Positions 34,803 to 46,590 of a DNA stretch of 64,000 bases are shown in pieces. Positions within the stretch are counted from its first letter, which is position 1; every line of letters begins with the position of its first letter. This DNA is from Istiophorus platypterus (taxonomy: Eukaryota > Chordata > Actinopteri > Istiophoriformes > Istiophoridae): assembly GCA_016859345.1 (NCBI GenBank), contig CM029121.1, positions 29,270,527 to 29,334,526 on the forward strand, written 5' to 3'. The notes under the pieces were generated by a model. It saw only the letters and a list, made by a program, of their open reading frames with translations, made no database searches and was not told the DNA's origin. The translations under genes and the position numbers were made by a program.

Positions 34803-34874
34803 AAGGTCTGGAGGGCGGGGTTCCCAGCAAAGGCGTCGGCAGGGACGACCAGGATGTTGTTGTTCTGGAGGTTT
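34803..34874 (-). CDS. lgr5: lgr5 LRR exon 8
   Basis: A 72-bp phase-2 exon encoding NLQNNNILVVPADAFAGN and PALQTL. The AFAGNP.L pattern matches the AFVGNPSL repeat of LGR5. The donor is GTGGGT. Confidence 0.88.
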
Positions 34875-34956
34875 CTGAAGAAAAAAAACTCTTTTAAATC
34901 CAGAAGTTGGTTTTCTGTCATTTGGCTCAAACTGAGTTAAAGAGAAAAATGTTTTC

Positions 34957-35357
34957 ACACATACACACACACACAAGCTAACAAAAACTAAAACACACAC
35001 ACACACACACACATACATACTTTCATGGGAAAATTACAAAAGTGTGTTTGTTAGTGCGTGTGAGTGTGTTAGTGTTAGTGTTTCTGTTTGTGTGTGTGTA
35101 TCTGTGTGTGTCTATCTGTATGTGTGTGTGTGTGTGTTGTGTTAGTTTTTCTGTGTGTGTGTGTATGTATCTGTGTGTGTGTGTGCTAGTGTTTCTGTTT
35201 GTGTGTGTGTGTGTTGTGTTAGTGTTGCTGTTTGTGTGTGTGCGTATTTGTGTGTGTGTTAGCGTGTATGTTAGTTTGTATGTGTCTATCTGTGTGTGTG
35301 TGTGCGTATTTGTGTGTGTGTTAGTATGTATGTTAGTTTGTATGTGTCTATCTGTGT

Positions 35358-35398
<41 letters not shown>

Positions 35399-35459
35399 TT
35401 AGTGTGTCACTATCTGTGTGTGTGTGTGTGTGTATGTGTTACTGTGTGTATGTGTCCTC
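34957..35459. repeat. (CA)n and long (TG)n-rich tract in lgr5 intron 7
   Basis: CA tract at 34957-35013, then about 420 bp of TG-rich sequence with TTAGT and TGTATC interruptions (35042-35459). The opposite polarity of the two tracts makes them an imperfect inverted repeat able to form a hairpin. Confidence 0.85.
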
Positions 35460-35461
35460 AC

Positions 35462-35530
35462 AGTGCTCTCAGGCTGACCAGAGACCTGACGGCTGCAGGG
35501 AAGCAGTTGATCCTGTTGAAGCTCAGATCT
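35462..35530 (-). CDS. lgr5: lgr5 LRR exon 7
   Basis: A 69-bp exon encoding DLSFNRINCFPAAVRSL and VSLRAL. The 23-residue length matches the corresponding short repeat in human LGR5. The donor is GTGAGG. It directly abuts a long (TG)n tract downstream in the intron. Confidence 0.88.
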
Positions 35531-36361
35531 CTGCAGAGACAGGAAACGTTACGACTGGTTTCAATACTTTTTGCTGATGAATCGTCCTGATTTCAGTTCA
35601 ACTGACTAAAAACTACAGTAAATCATTGAACTTTAGCAGATTCACAGGAAAATATCCAGATTCTATCCTGCTAAAACTCTGATATATCTAATTTACTTCT
35701 CTTCTGTAACCATTTTATGTCACATCAATAATCTCCTGTATTTTAGTCACTTTAGTCACTTTTGCCAACGTTGGGCTCCTACATGTGGTTGAATCCTTTA
35801 CGGACCTGCTGATAATCACCTCTCACTTGAACATCTCTGTGTGTGTGTGTGTGTGTGTGTGGGGGGGGGGGTTACAAAGTGACCTCAGAGTCTTTGATGG
35901 AATGAAAAGACTGTAGACGTCTGTCACGTGTACGTCTGCTGAGAAACAAAGAGACCGCAGGCGGCTCTATCTTCTACAGCTCTACGTTGTAATAGACCAA
36001 TCTAGATAAATGCCAGCCGGATGCATTTACGCTGTAAAGACCCCACAATGAACCTCCACACTGTACAAACACACACACACACACACACGCACATACTCCA
36101 CCTTACAGACCGATAACAAGCCCAGACAGCTCAGACTTCAGATCAGACTTCAGATCAGTAGAGACCCTTGTATCCAAATCTGTCACAATTTTCTTTTCAT
36201 TTTCTTATTCTACCGTTTTATTAGACTTTTGCACTGGAACTGAAGCCTGAGAATGTCACTGCCTGCACACACATGCACACACACACAGGCAGAGTTGTGT
36301 TTTCTGTGGTGTGTGTTCCTTCATGTCCTGTTGCGTTCTGGCTGTATTGAGTTGAACTCAC

Positions 36362-36433
36362 AGGGTCTCCAGCTTGCTCAGTCCATTAAAGCTCCTCAGG
36401 CCCAGTGAGTGGATGCGGTTGTCATGGAGATGT
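36362..36433 (-). CDS. lgr5: lgr5 LRR exon 6
   Basis: A 72-bp phase-2 exon encoding HLHDNRIHSLGLRSFNGL and SKLETL, nearly identical in pattern to the HLHNNRIHSLG repeat of LGR5. Confidence 0.92.
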
Positions 36434-37032
36434 CTTCAGGAAAGAAGGGAGAGAGTGTTAAAAAGGAAAGTGAATATAATAAGACTAGCGTGTGTGCGTG
36501 TGTGGACACCATGGTGGCCGAGGGAGGAGTCAGCCCTATCGTACATGTGGTCAGCATTTGATTTAGAGGATTTTACTTTGTAAAAGAATAAGCGAGATGT
36601 TGTATCTGATGTAAGCAGATGTGATTCTTCCAACGAGCTTGTGAGAACAAAAGAGTTACAGCAGCTTGTCATTAAGATCACGTTCTTCTCATTGTCATTT
36701 CAATGTTGATATGTTCTTTATGTTTCTAATGCTTCATGTAAAACACTTTGACTTTCTCTGTACAAACAAACATCCCCTTTATTTACATACATTTGCAACC
36801 ACGTCTATTTCCTGGCTCCTGTCTGTGCTTGAGATGTAAATGATTCCTGTCAGAAGTCATGAGGTTCCCTTTGAGATAAATAAAGTTACCCTGACCAGCC
36901 AGCAGGAGGTGCCAGTGCAGACACAAGGTGATGATCCCCCTCTGGCTTCCCACTGACTTGTGGTGGGGTTTACAGGAGGTCGCAGTTTACCATCAGTCCA
37001 GGTCTCATGCAGGTGAACTCAGAGATACTCAC

Positions 37033-37248
37033 AGCACCAGCAGCTGGCTGAGGGTGCCGAAGGCTCGGTCGGGGATGAAGCTGATGGTGTTGAGGGCGAG
37101 GGTCAAGGCCTGGAGCTCCGTCAGCGATCCCAGAGCAAGAACAGGAACCTCCGTCAGGACATTGTCATCCAGCCAAAGGTGATGCAGAGACATCAGGCCT
37201 CTTAGGGAGGAGGCTGGCAGACGGGAGATGAAGTTGGCGTCCAGATGG
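37033..37248 (-). CDS. lgr5: lgr5 LRR exon 5 (three fused repeats)
   Basis: A 216-bp exon with three 24-residue repeats in one exon, as in human LGR5. They read HLDANFISRLPASSLRGL, HLWLDDNVLTEVPVLAL and TLALNTISFIPDRAFGTL. The acceptor is CTTCTCCAG and the donor CT|GTGAGT. This exon is the strongest single match to the LGR4/5/6 group. Confidence 0.93.
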
Positions 37249-38354
37249 CTGGAGAAGAAGAAACACAACATTATGAGGCAGTTTGGAGAATTATCCTGTT
37301 TCAGATGTTTATGTATTTATTTGTTTGTTTTATTCATTCTATAGTTTTTATTGTATTTGTATCTCTACTTTTATTTCCTGAGTTTTATTCAAATATAGAG
37401 TTGATGCGCCCTGATATATTTTTAGGTTGTTTAAAAAAGTTCAATATGAATATAATGTATCATTATTATTGTTTTTTAATCAATCAGTTATCCCATTTGT
37501 CTTTTTTATGTAATTTGTCCCATTTTATCTGTTTTCATTTTGAATGAGGAGCAGTTGACACACCAGCCTGTGTAGTTGCCTCCATATTTACACACAGCAT
37601 CTCTATCAGGGAGGTCCACACATGCTTCGGCTGCATGGTAGTAATTTATGGTGTTGACATGCGCTGTGGGGACACAGCCGTCTGACAAAGGCTGCTGGCA
37701 CAACTACAAACAGACAGCTGGCACGTGGCCGATGCCCCCCCCCACACACACACACCTCCCCCAACCCCTGCTGCTGTGAAGCGTAAAGCAGCAGAAGAAG
37801 GTGGAGGCACTTCTGAACAACAGAGAGGTGTTAACTGTCGGTTACAGCAGTTTGAAATATCTGGTTCAAACTGGGGGGGGGGGGGGGGGGCGCGTCAGGT
37901 AAATGCAGACCCGGACCCCCCACGTCCACACCAAACTGCTGATTTTTAAAAATGTTTAATGTGAAATTGAGTCCACGCTGAGTCCAGGTTAATGTTAGCA
38001 GAGATCTCAAACACCTGGACAACAGGTAAATGGAGTGTTGACGCTCTGTATCAGCAGGATGCAGCCTGACATTATAACAGAGCTGCAAAAAGTCTTAGTG
38101 GAGGAAATGTCTTACTGTGATGCCTCAGGTTGGCTTTAAACTCATCTCTTATCCAAGTGTGTTTCTATCCAACGGTTTTTATTTGCAATATTAATTTGAA
38201 CACTGAAAACATTGTAATGTGTAAAAACAATGTTTTCTCTTGTGTCCAGTGAAACAGCAGCTGTAGATAAAACAGATGTAGTGATTAAACTCTGACGAAC
38301 ATGAAGCACGAAGAGAGGAAATCATCTCGTGGATGAGGAGGCTGGAAGACTCAC

Positions 38355-38426
38355 AGTGATCGCAGGTTCCTCAGGTTCTTCAGAGCTTCAGAGGGAACTC
38401 TCTTTAGATGATTGTTCTGCAGATCT
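38355..38426 (-). CDS. lgr5: lgr5 LRR exon 4
   Basis: A 72-bp phase-2 exon encoding DLQNNHLKRVPSEALKNL and RNLRSL, matching the LQNNQL..VP.EAL repeat of LGR5. The donor is GTGAGT. Confidence 0.9.
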
Positions 38427-39111
38427 CTGTGTGAGGAGACGGCAGGAAAATTAGAAAAATGCTTTGGTGAAAATCTTCCCATAGATTTGTTAAAAAGTGT
38501 CGTTGGTTCTATCAACTCTAAGATGGCACAGAAAGACACAATTTAAGCAATTTAAGTGAAGCACAAATATGAATCTGATGAAAGGTAAACTCTAGTCCCA
38601 GGAAGTCAGTTCAGTTGTTTCTGTAATCAATAATCAAATCCTAAAGAACGATGGGGAGCAGTTGTTTTATTGTCCAATCTCTGGATCAATGTCTGCATTC
38701 AGATTGAAGCTTTACTCATATTTTACTGCAGCAGCGTGACGAACACACATCTGCTTGGTCTCTTGTTTTTCATATTGTAATGACTTTTTTCATTATTATT
38801 ATTATTACATCAAATAATAATTGAAATGATTCAGTGTTTACAAGAGTCTTTTCTTGTTGTAACGTTCATTATTCTGTTGTATCAACAAACCATCTCATTA
38901 GACAATGTTTCTCAGCACAATGACACAAAACTCATTGTGTCATTGTGTGTTTTATGATTTTGTAGGAACCATCTCCACCATAATGTTTTGTCCTGATGGC
39001 AGCAGGAAGCTGCTGCGCCTCATGAACTGGTCAAAGACGGTTTCACTTTCTACATTTTACAGAGCTTTTAAACTGAATCAGTGTATATATGAGAAGAGAA
39101 GCAGCACATAC

Positions 39112-39183
39112 AGCAGTCTCAATCCGCTGAGTCCTGTGAAAGCATCTTTTTCGATCTCTGACAAACTGTTTCCTGCCAATCGG
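39112..39183 (-). CDS. lgr5: lgr5 LRR exon 3
   Basis: A 72-bp phase-2 exon encoding RLAGNSLSEIEKDAFTGL and SGLRLL. It closely matches the RLAGN repeat of LGR4/5/6. The acceptor is CCCTGCAG and the donor GTATGT. Confidence 0.9.
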
Positions 39184-40999
39184 CTGCAGGGAGAGAGACA
39201 CAGGACACAGTTAATGGAGTTTGAACTTGTCCTCCTCACTTCTACAGTTGGATTCATCACGACAGATGTCCACACGGTGTCCTCTGACTGTCCTACTTGT
39301 CGGTAGAGACAGCTGGGGCTGTATGTGAGAAGCCTGCAGGCACCGCTCAGTGCTAAAAATGTCCCTTACTGAACTAAAGCTAAAAAAAAGGAGAAAAAAA
39401 CATTTCTTATTTAAACATTATGTGTTAAACGTGTCAAAAGTGTTAAACATTATTTATTAAAAAGTATCAGGTACTTTTGAAGAAAAATATTGGGGATTTT
39501 TGAGTTCGTGTGGGTTGTTTCTTTCTTTCTTTTTTTTGACTAAACTCAGAGGAAGATAACATTTAAATTATAGGTATAAAGTTATAAGAACCTCTGACGT
39601 CACTGCCCTTGACTTGAAAAAAGGTGAGAGGAAAAACCCTAAGCACACACAGACTGAGCCACAGCTATGTGTGAGGGGTTTGTGTTTTACTTGTGTAACT
39701 GCCCTCCTGATTACACAACACATCTGCTCCACGTGAGTCAGCCCAGTCTGGAGATTTCTGCCGTACAGCTACGAAGCTGCTGTTGTTTGTGACAGCAGAA
39801 GACCAAGCAGAGTCCGTCTGTTCCAACTCTTCGATCCACTGAGTCTCTGCCGTTTACCTCTGAACCGACCCGATGTCTCCTCCAGAGCGATCCGCAGTCA
39901 CGACGGATTCACAGGGAGGCAGGACGGATGTGGACTTTAAACACGTCACTGAGGATCCAGTCCATGTTCTTGACACCTCAGCATAACGAGAGGGAGAACC
40001 ACAAAGTCTCAAGCGTCATCTGGAGTCCCTGCAGCTGTTGAATCCTTTAGACGGTAAAATCGTGAAAAAACTCCCAGAGCTCAAGGTTCTGTCCTGAGAT
40101 GTGTGGCCGAAAGACTTGACTAAGAAAAACAGATGATCCTCATGTGTGCGAAGCTGCAACAGAAAATCCCTGACATTTCTGCATCATGAATCATTGTGGT
40201 GATTAAAACTGTTGTTGATTCATTTTAATGCTCCAGCTGCAGCACTTTGATAAACTACATGTGATGTGGAGGGCAGGTGCTGTGGGAAAGCAGACCGGTT
40301 CTGCGGGGGTCCGGGCTCCGAGCCGGACGGGGTCCGGGCTCAGAGCTGCCCAGGATCCGGGGTCCGGGCTCCGAGGGTCTTTGTGACTCAGTGCAGATGT
40401 TTGTCAGAGACCCTGAGGGACTTGTGACTCTGCTGCTGAATATGGTTTTCACCTGGACTAGTCTGTTCCTTGTTGTTCAGGTGAGTCCTATTTTACGTCC
40501 TCTGGCCTTTTCAGCTTCTCCTGTTCACACTTTTTTTCTATCTGATCACTGATTCTGTTAACATCACAACGTTCCCACAGCTTCTTACCTTTACAGCAGC
40601 AGGTGAGACCTGAGCCCGCAGGTCTCACCTGGTCCTGAAATGTGAGCAGAGCCAGGTGAGTTTCCACCTGAGTTTATTTGTGAGCTGCAACAAGTAGTTG
40701 ATCAACAGAAATTTAATCAGCAACAATTTTGATGATCAAGTAATCATTCAGTAATTTTTGAACAAAAATTAGGAAAACTGACAAACCGAAAGGCTCCAGC
40801 TTCATCCTGCACTTTGACAAATTAGTTTTCACTATTTAAAAGTCTTAGACAAAACAATGAATCCAGAAAATAATGTGAGGATCAACATGTGATGAAAATA
40901 ATCAGTGCACAGCCCAAATTAACATAAAGTATTGGATGAAACAAATCAATCATTTGAGTTTTGACCTTTGACCTTTTTTCTGGGAACTTGGTTACTCAC

Positions 41000-41071
41000 A
41001 GCTCCCGGAGGCTGCGGAGGTCGTGGAGGAAGTGGGCAGGCAGAGCCGACAGCTGGTTCACACTCAGATCT
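41000..41071 (-). CDS. lgr5: lgr5 LRR exon 2
   Basis: A 72-bp phase-2 exon encoding DLSVNQLSALPAHFLHDL and RSLREL, a canonical LRR. The acceptor is TTGTCTCAG and the donor CT|GTGAGT. Confidence 0.88.
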
Positions 41072-44000
41072 CTGAGACAAACACCAACGAACAGCGAGTT
41101 AGCACATCTGTCCCGCTGGACCGGTCTTAAAGGGGGACAAGACAGAGAGTCTAGATTTTTGGCAGATTGTAGACAAACTTTGAGACAGAGTAGAGTTTCA
41201 CGGTGAAGGTCAGATGATCAGATGGAGATGCAACCTGAAACGGGAGTCATTGTAACAATGTATCCATCGAACGATTGTTGATTGATTGATTGGGTTCAGT
41301 TCCCAGCTCCTCTCCTTAGGGTTGGATCGGATTATCTGATTAAATAATTTATTTATCCGTTGATGGATTGGTTTACAGATGGATTCATTCTGTTTATCAG
41401 TGGGATATTTAAAAAAATATGTACTCTCTAGGAAATAATGTTGATTTTCTGTGTTTGAGGTGGTTTGGATCAGGAATTTAAAATAAATCATCATATTTCA
41501 GCCACAGTGCCCCTAAATGTGACTGTACAGGTTTAGATTTGATAATTTCAGTGTCAGATAACATAGGTGAAAACTGGACTGAACAGCAGGCTGGAGATTT
41601 TCAGCTTCCACTTTAATATACTAATAATTATTATAAATCAGTGCAGGGCCAGTATGGGACAAGTGTTGATTGTTCAAGTAGATAATATGAAGAGTTTTGG
41701 CTCAAAACCTGACAAATAATGAGATCAGCTCCCTTTTCTACATTTCTTGATATAATTAATGTGTCAGTGTAGATGGGTGGATGTGTATTACTGTGTTTAT
41801 ATGGACATGTGGATGGGTTTCCATTTCTCTGTTATGTCCTGGGATCCTTAACTTTTGTATAATTTGTAATTTTTTTTAATTTTATGAATTTAAAAAAAAA
41901 CTCAGCATTTAGTGTCTCAAAGCAGCCAAGAAACATTTGATGGTTTATAACATGGTTTAATGGTGTAATTATTCATGAGCTTATTAAAGACTCATTGAGT
42001 GTTTATTACAGTTAGTTACAGATGTTTGAGCTGTTAAAGGAGACAATAATAACTCTTCTTACATCTGTTCACAGCAGCATTAATGGCCCTACTGAGGCGT
42101 CAGATTCGTATTTATCTCAGGTGAAGATTTCACACGTCATCTGTAAAATCTGTTTTTCCTTGTTCATCAAATCACTGGCTTGTGTTTAATATTCATTCCT
42201 TCTACCTCTTTCTTTATGTTTCTGAGGGTTAAAGATGCAGCAGGGACATGATTCATGAATTTAATCAATGACAATAAAGTACAGATTAAAACGTTGTGCT
42301 TTTCCTTCATTTACGTCCTATTCGCTTCCAATGAGAAATGATTCACTGTTAGTATTATCTTTAATTCTGTTAATCAATTAGGTCCCGCTGGGTTTTTAAC
42401 GTCCAAATCATGATGAAAAAGAACAAGAAAGATAAAGGAGAAACAAGGAAAACCAGTAAAAAAAACAAGGAAGATGTTTCCTTCAGAGTAAAACTTTTTT
42501 CTATTTTCCAACCAACACACGACAGCCTGCAGCTGCTGAGCCACTGAGGCCGAAATGCTGCACTACAGTGCTTTATTATCTATCTCTTTATTCATTTATG
42601 TCCACAGCAAGGCATTGAAATAATTTTACAAGCAAGATTCTTTATCATTTATTTAGATTCTCATACTAAATGTGGTTTTATCAGTGTTTTTATGCATTTT
42701 ACAAGAAAACTCCTTCAGTCCAAGATCATTTTCTCCATCAGGAATTGGTAAAGTTGACCTTGACCTCATCTCATCAGCCTGGAGAGCTGATGTAAAAAAT
42801 GAGCAACAAGTTTTTAACTATATTTGTGAACAGAAAATTTTTTGTGCCTTTTTCCTTTTTATCACATTATGGACTAAGTATTGTGTCATAAACTGTTGAA
42901 TCACTGCAGCTGCTTCGTGCTCCACCTTTATTTTCCCGTCTCATGGTCTTTGTTTCCATCCAGCCGCACTTTTATTCTCCCGTTATTCTTTCAAAAGTCT
43001 GCTGTTTTATCTCTATAAAATTCTCATTCTATTTGATAAATTTAATTAATTCTAAATAAATACAATTAAATTAGTTACAGACAAAAACCTTTTTTTCTCT
43101 CACTCTGAACAGAGAGGAGTTATTTTTTAAAAACAGATTTTCACCCTTCGTCAGTTCCTAAAAAAGCTCCAACTGTATAAGAGACTCCTGCTGTTACAGT
43201 TATGAATCATCATCTTTACCAACAAATGTGATTAACGGTGCTTTAAAACCTTTGTTTTGCTCTAATACCTTCAACAAGTCAATTTCCAGTACAAAACCCT
43301 TTTTGTGTTTTCTGAATTGAAATCCTCATTTGACCCTAAAATCTGATTTTAATTTTGTTTGTTAAAAAGCTAAAATTACATATTACAAACATTGGGCTGC
43401 TTAATATGAAAGTAACTGAAGATCTTTATTGTTTACAATCACAGTTTGGGCCTTGAAAATTCCTTTATATGGCTTTTTTTGATTAGTTTGTGTTTTTTCT
43501 TTTAATTTTAAAGATACTGTATAAAAATTCTTAAATTTATGATAAAAACTTAAAAACACAAAACAAAATGACTCTACAGCTGAAAAAAAATGTGAATAAA
43601 ATAAAAATACATAAAGGGATAATCAGGTCATAAAACACGGACGGACCGTTTTGTTCCTGGATGAAGGGTGTGTGCTGCCTGTTGTGAGTGTGTTTTAACT
43701 CCGTGTGTGTGAGGGACACAATTTTCTTGTTGGGATACAACTGTGACACACACATCTCAGGATCTTATGTGTGACCAAAACAAACCTGAAGCAAGAAAAC
43801 CAATGAAAGAAACAGAGCTGATTTCACTGACAGTACAAAAACTTTAGGCCTCGATGGAAACTTGGTTCCGTCAGAAGTTTTATTGTGTCGGCAGGTTTTT
43901 TTTCGAGGTCTCGTGTCCTGTGACCTCAGTCAGACTGACAGTTAAACTCAGTGAAACTGGATGGAAACTCAGTGTGTGAGGGTCAGCGCTGAAACAATAA

Positions 44001-44601
44001 ATCAACCTGCAGTTTCACTACTTTTAAGCAAATGTGGTATTTTCCAAAGAGCTCAGCTTCAGTCATCTGACTGAATGACTGAAGCTTCCATGTCTTACCC
44101 AAGTGTTGCAGAAATCAAAAAATATTTGATTTGAAAATTGTTTTTGTCTGAATTAATTGTGAAAATACAATGTGCTTTACAAACTTTTCCATGAATCAAT
44201 TTCAAATCCTAAAAAGACATAAGTTTTAGTGCCAAAGATAAATTTCACAATGACATGTTTATTTAAATGTTGATTTTACTAATTTAAAGTGTAATTTTGA
44301 CACTGCTAATTAATTCCTCTTCATACTTGCTGTTGAAAAGGTTTGGTCTTTCAAATTATATTTTGCGTTAAAACATCAAATATATTTCATCCTCATTTTT
44401 TTCAAATTTTACAGACATCTATGTGTTTTGATTTAGTCAGCAGGATTTTCCCAGTGGTGAAATCCTACTTTTCTACTAAAACTTAAATTCGAGGGAGAAA
44501 ACTTAAAATATTTTTACATAAATGAGACTTTTCCCTAGTTGAATAAAGGAAAGTGAAATGAAGAGAACCTGTAAGAGCGAGGACTTCAGTGTTGTACTCA
44601 C

Positions 44602-44777
44602 AGGGAGGAGGTGAAGCTGCTCAGGTTGGAGGGAACAGATCTCAGACCAGCGTCCACACAGTCCACACTCCACAGCATCCCATCACCTTCACACCTGCAC
44701 AGAGCGGGACAGGTGCTCCTCACCCCCCCACCATCAACCACGACTGCCAAGGTGGTAATAAGAACAACAAAGTTCAT
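44602..44777 (-). CDS. lgr5: lgr5 exon 1: signal peptide and LRR N-cap
   Basis: The ATG at 44777 opens a hydrophobic signal peptide (MNFVVLITTLAVVVDG). The cysteine-rich LRR N-cap follows: CPALCRCEGDGMLWSVDC, then VPSNLSSFTSSL. The CP..C.C...C pattern is the family's. The exon ends CT|GTGAGT, phase 2, which is required to join the LRR exons. This start was chosen because it gives the only signal-peptide frame; the open frame further upstream (to 44993) is closed by a stop at 44796-44798. Confidence 0.85.
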
Positions 44778-45637
44778 CGTACCTGCAGAGCAGATTCAGC
44801 CCCCAGCAGCTTCCAGAGTCAGAGCCACAGACTGATGTGGGAGAGCAATGTGTTCAGCAGTAGACATGTGGACACTGGGGGGGGGGGGGGGGGGGTTCAT
44901 CCCGGCTGTGGCTGGATATTGTGGATGGTGTGCTACCATCTTCTGCTGTCTGAGGGGTACTGCAGAGACCCTCCTGTAACCACCAGCAGTCATGGAGAAA
45001 GCAGTTTAAAGGACCATTCCACTGTATTACGACCTGGCTCTGCCTGGTTCTTGTAGTTTGGACAATTCAAGCAGTAAAAAGATGACACTTAGCTCAACAA
45101 GTTCACTGAACATGAACACACAAACAAACCCACATGACAATGTGTCAGAGACTCTCATGTTACTCTGGAGGTAAATTCTAAAGTCATTAAGATTCAGTTA
45201 AATGAGTTCCTTAGGATTAAGGGAAGTATATAATATTGAATACAATCACATTTATAATAATGTATTATATCTTAATACCTTTTATATGGTGTTAGGCTAT
45301 GTTCCAGTACAGTATGATATGATGAAAATGTTATGTTGTGTAGTAACTAGGGCTGAAAGTAACTCTTGCATTTTCTCTTTTGTTTACTTGTACTTAAGTA
45401 TCTTTAAAAATCAGTAATTTTATTTTTACCAGAGTATTTTTGGTTCAGTATTTGCCTTTGCTATATCTAAAGCGGAAATAGTTATGAGAATAAAAATCAA
45501 AGTCACACATTGAAATCATGATTAGAACGTGAGAAGGCAACAAATCAGAGGATCCTGATCAGCAGCTGCTGCTGGTGAGGCCACTAGAGGGCAGAGCTTC
45601 GCATTGAGATAGGAGGCAGCTCTCAGCTCATCGTCAT

Positions 45638-46590
45638 GTGTTAAAGGTCTGCGTACAGGTTCTAAAGGTCTACACACATTCTAAAGGTCTACACACAGCC
45701 TCTAAAGGTATAATACACATTCTACTGGTCTGCATACAGCTTCTAAAGGTCTACAAACAAGATCTAAAGGTTTACACACACATTCTAACGGTCTATGTAC
45801 AGGTTCTAAAGGTCTACACACAGCTTCTAAACCTACAAAAAGCCTCTAAAGGTATAATACACATTTTAAAGGTCTACACACAGCTTCTAAAGGTCTACAC
45901 ACTAGGTCTAAATGTTTACACACACATTCTAAAGAGCTACACGCAGCTTCTAAAGGTCCACACACAGGTTCTAAAGGTCTACATACATGTTCTAAAGGTC
46001 TACATACATGTTCTAAATATTTAGATACAAGATCAAAAGGTTTAGGTTCAAGTTCTGAAGGTACACATATATATTTTCTGAGGGTCAACATACATATTCT
46101 AAAGGTTTAAATACATGTTCTAAGGGTTTACATACATGATCTAAAAGTCAACATACAGGTTCTAAAGGTCTACATACAGGTTCTGAAGATCTACACAGGT
46201 TCTAAAGTTCTACACACCACTTCTAAAGGTTAACATACAGCTTCTAAAGGTCTACACACATGTTCTAAAGGTATATATACAAGTTCTAAAGGTTTACACA
46301 GGTTCTAAGCGTCTACATACAGGCTCTAAAGGTCCAAGTACAGGTTCCAAAGGTCTACATATACGATCTGAAAGTCTAAACACAGGTTCTAAAGGTTTAC
46401 ACATGTTCTAAAGGTCTACATACATGATCTAAAGGTTTACATACATGTTCTTAAGGTCTCCATGCCGTTCTTAAGGTCTACGTACAGATTCTATAGGTTT
46501 AAATACAAGATCAAAAGGTTTAGATTCAAGTTCTAAACGTTTACATACACATTCTAAAGTCCTACATATAGTTTCTAAAGGTTAACATCC
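45638..46590. repeat. Minisatellite, ~22-bp unit, about 40 copies
   Basis: Roughly 950 bp of tandem, diverged units of the form TTCTAAAGGTCTACA(C/T)ACA followed by GG, TG or CT. Some units are 16-20 bp. Open frames through it on both strands (LKVYTQ-like and LEHVCRP-like) come from the unit length and are not evidence of a protein. Confidence 0.9.

Larger units (their letters stand above)
31677..44777 (-). pseudogene. lgr5: lgr5-like receptor gene: exons 1-10 intact, 3' half disrupted
   Basis: LGR5 is a leucine-rich-repeat seven-TM receptor for R-spondins that potentiates Wnt signalling in stem cells. On the - strand I place exon 1 (44602-44777) and LRR exons 41000-41071, 39112-39183, 38355-38426, 37033-37248, 36362-36433, 35462-35530, 34803-34874, 34633-34704 and 34280-34345. 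All are phase 2, and most are 72 bp or a multiple, as is typical of LGR genes. Residue matches include RLAGNSLSEI, LQNNHLKRVPSEAL, LWLDDNVLTEVPV, ALTLALNTI and HLHDNRIHSLG. The next LRR exons (about seven in human LGR5) are not readable, and the 7TM exon (31677 to about 32455) changes frame. Assignment to lgr5 rests on these repeats and on convergence with zfc3h1. It may be a decaying gene, a truncated soluble form, or sequence error. Confidence 0.7.

Noticed and set aside
35042..35590. 182-residue Cys/Val/Leu-rich open frame
   Set aside because: It reads through the (TG)n tract of an lgr5 intron and across exon 7 on the wrong strand.
45638..46091. Long open frames on both strands and a CRISPR-like look of regularly spaced units
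   Set aside because: The pattern is a diverged minisatellite with a ~22-bp unit and no unique spacers. The frames follow from the repeat period, and this is a eukaryotic locus.
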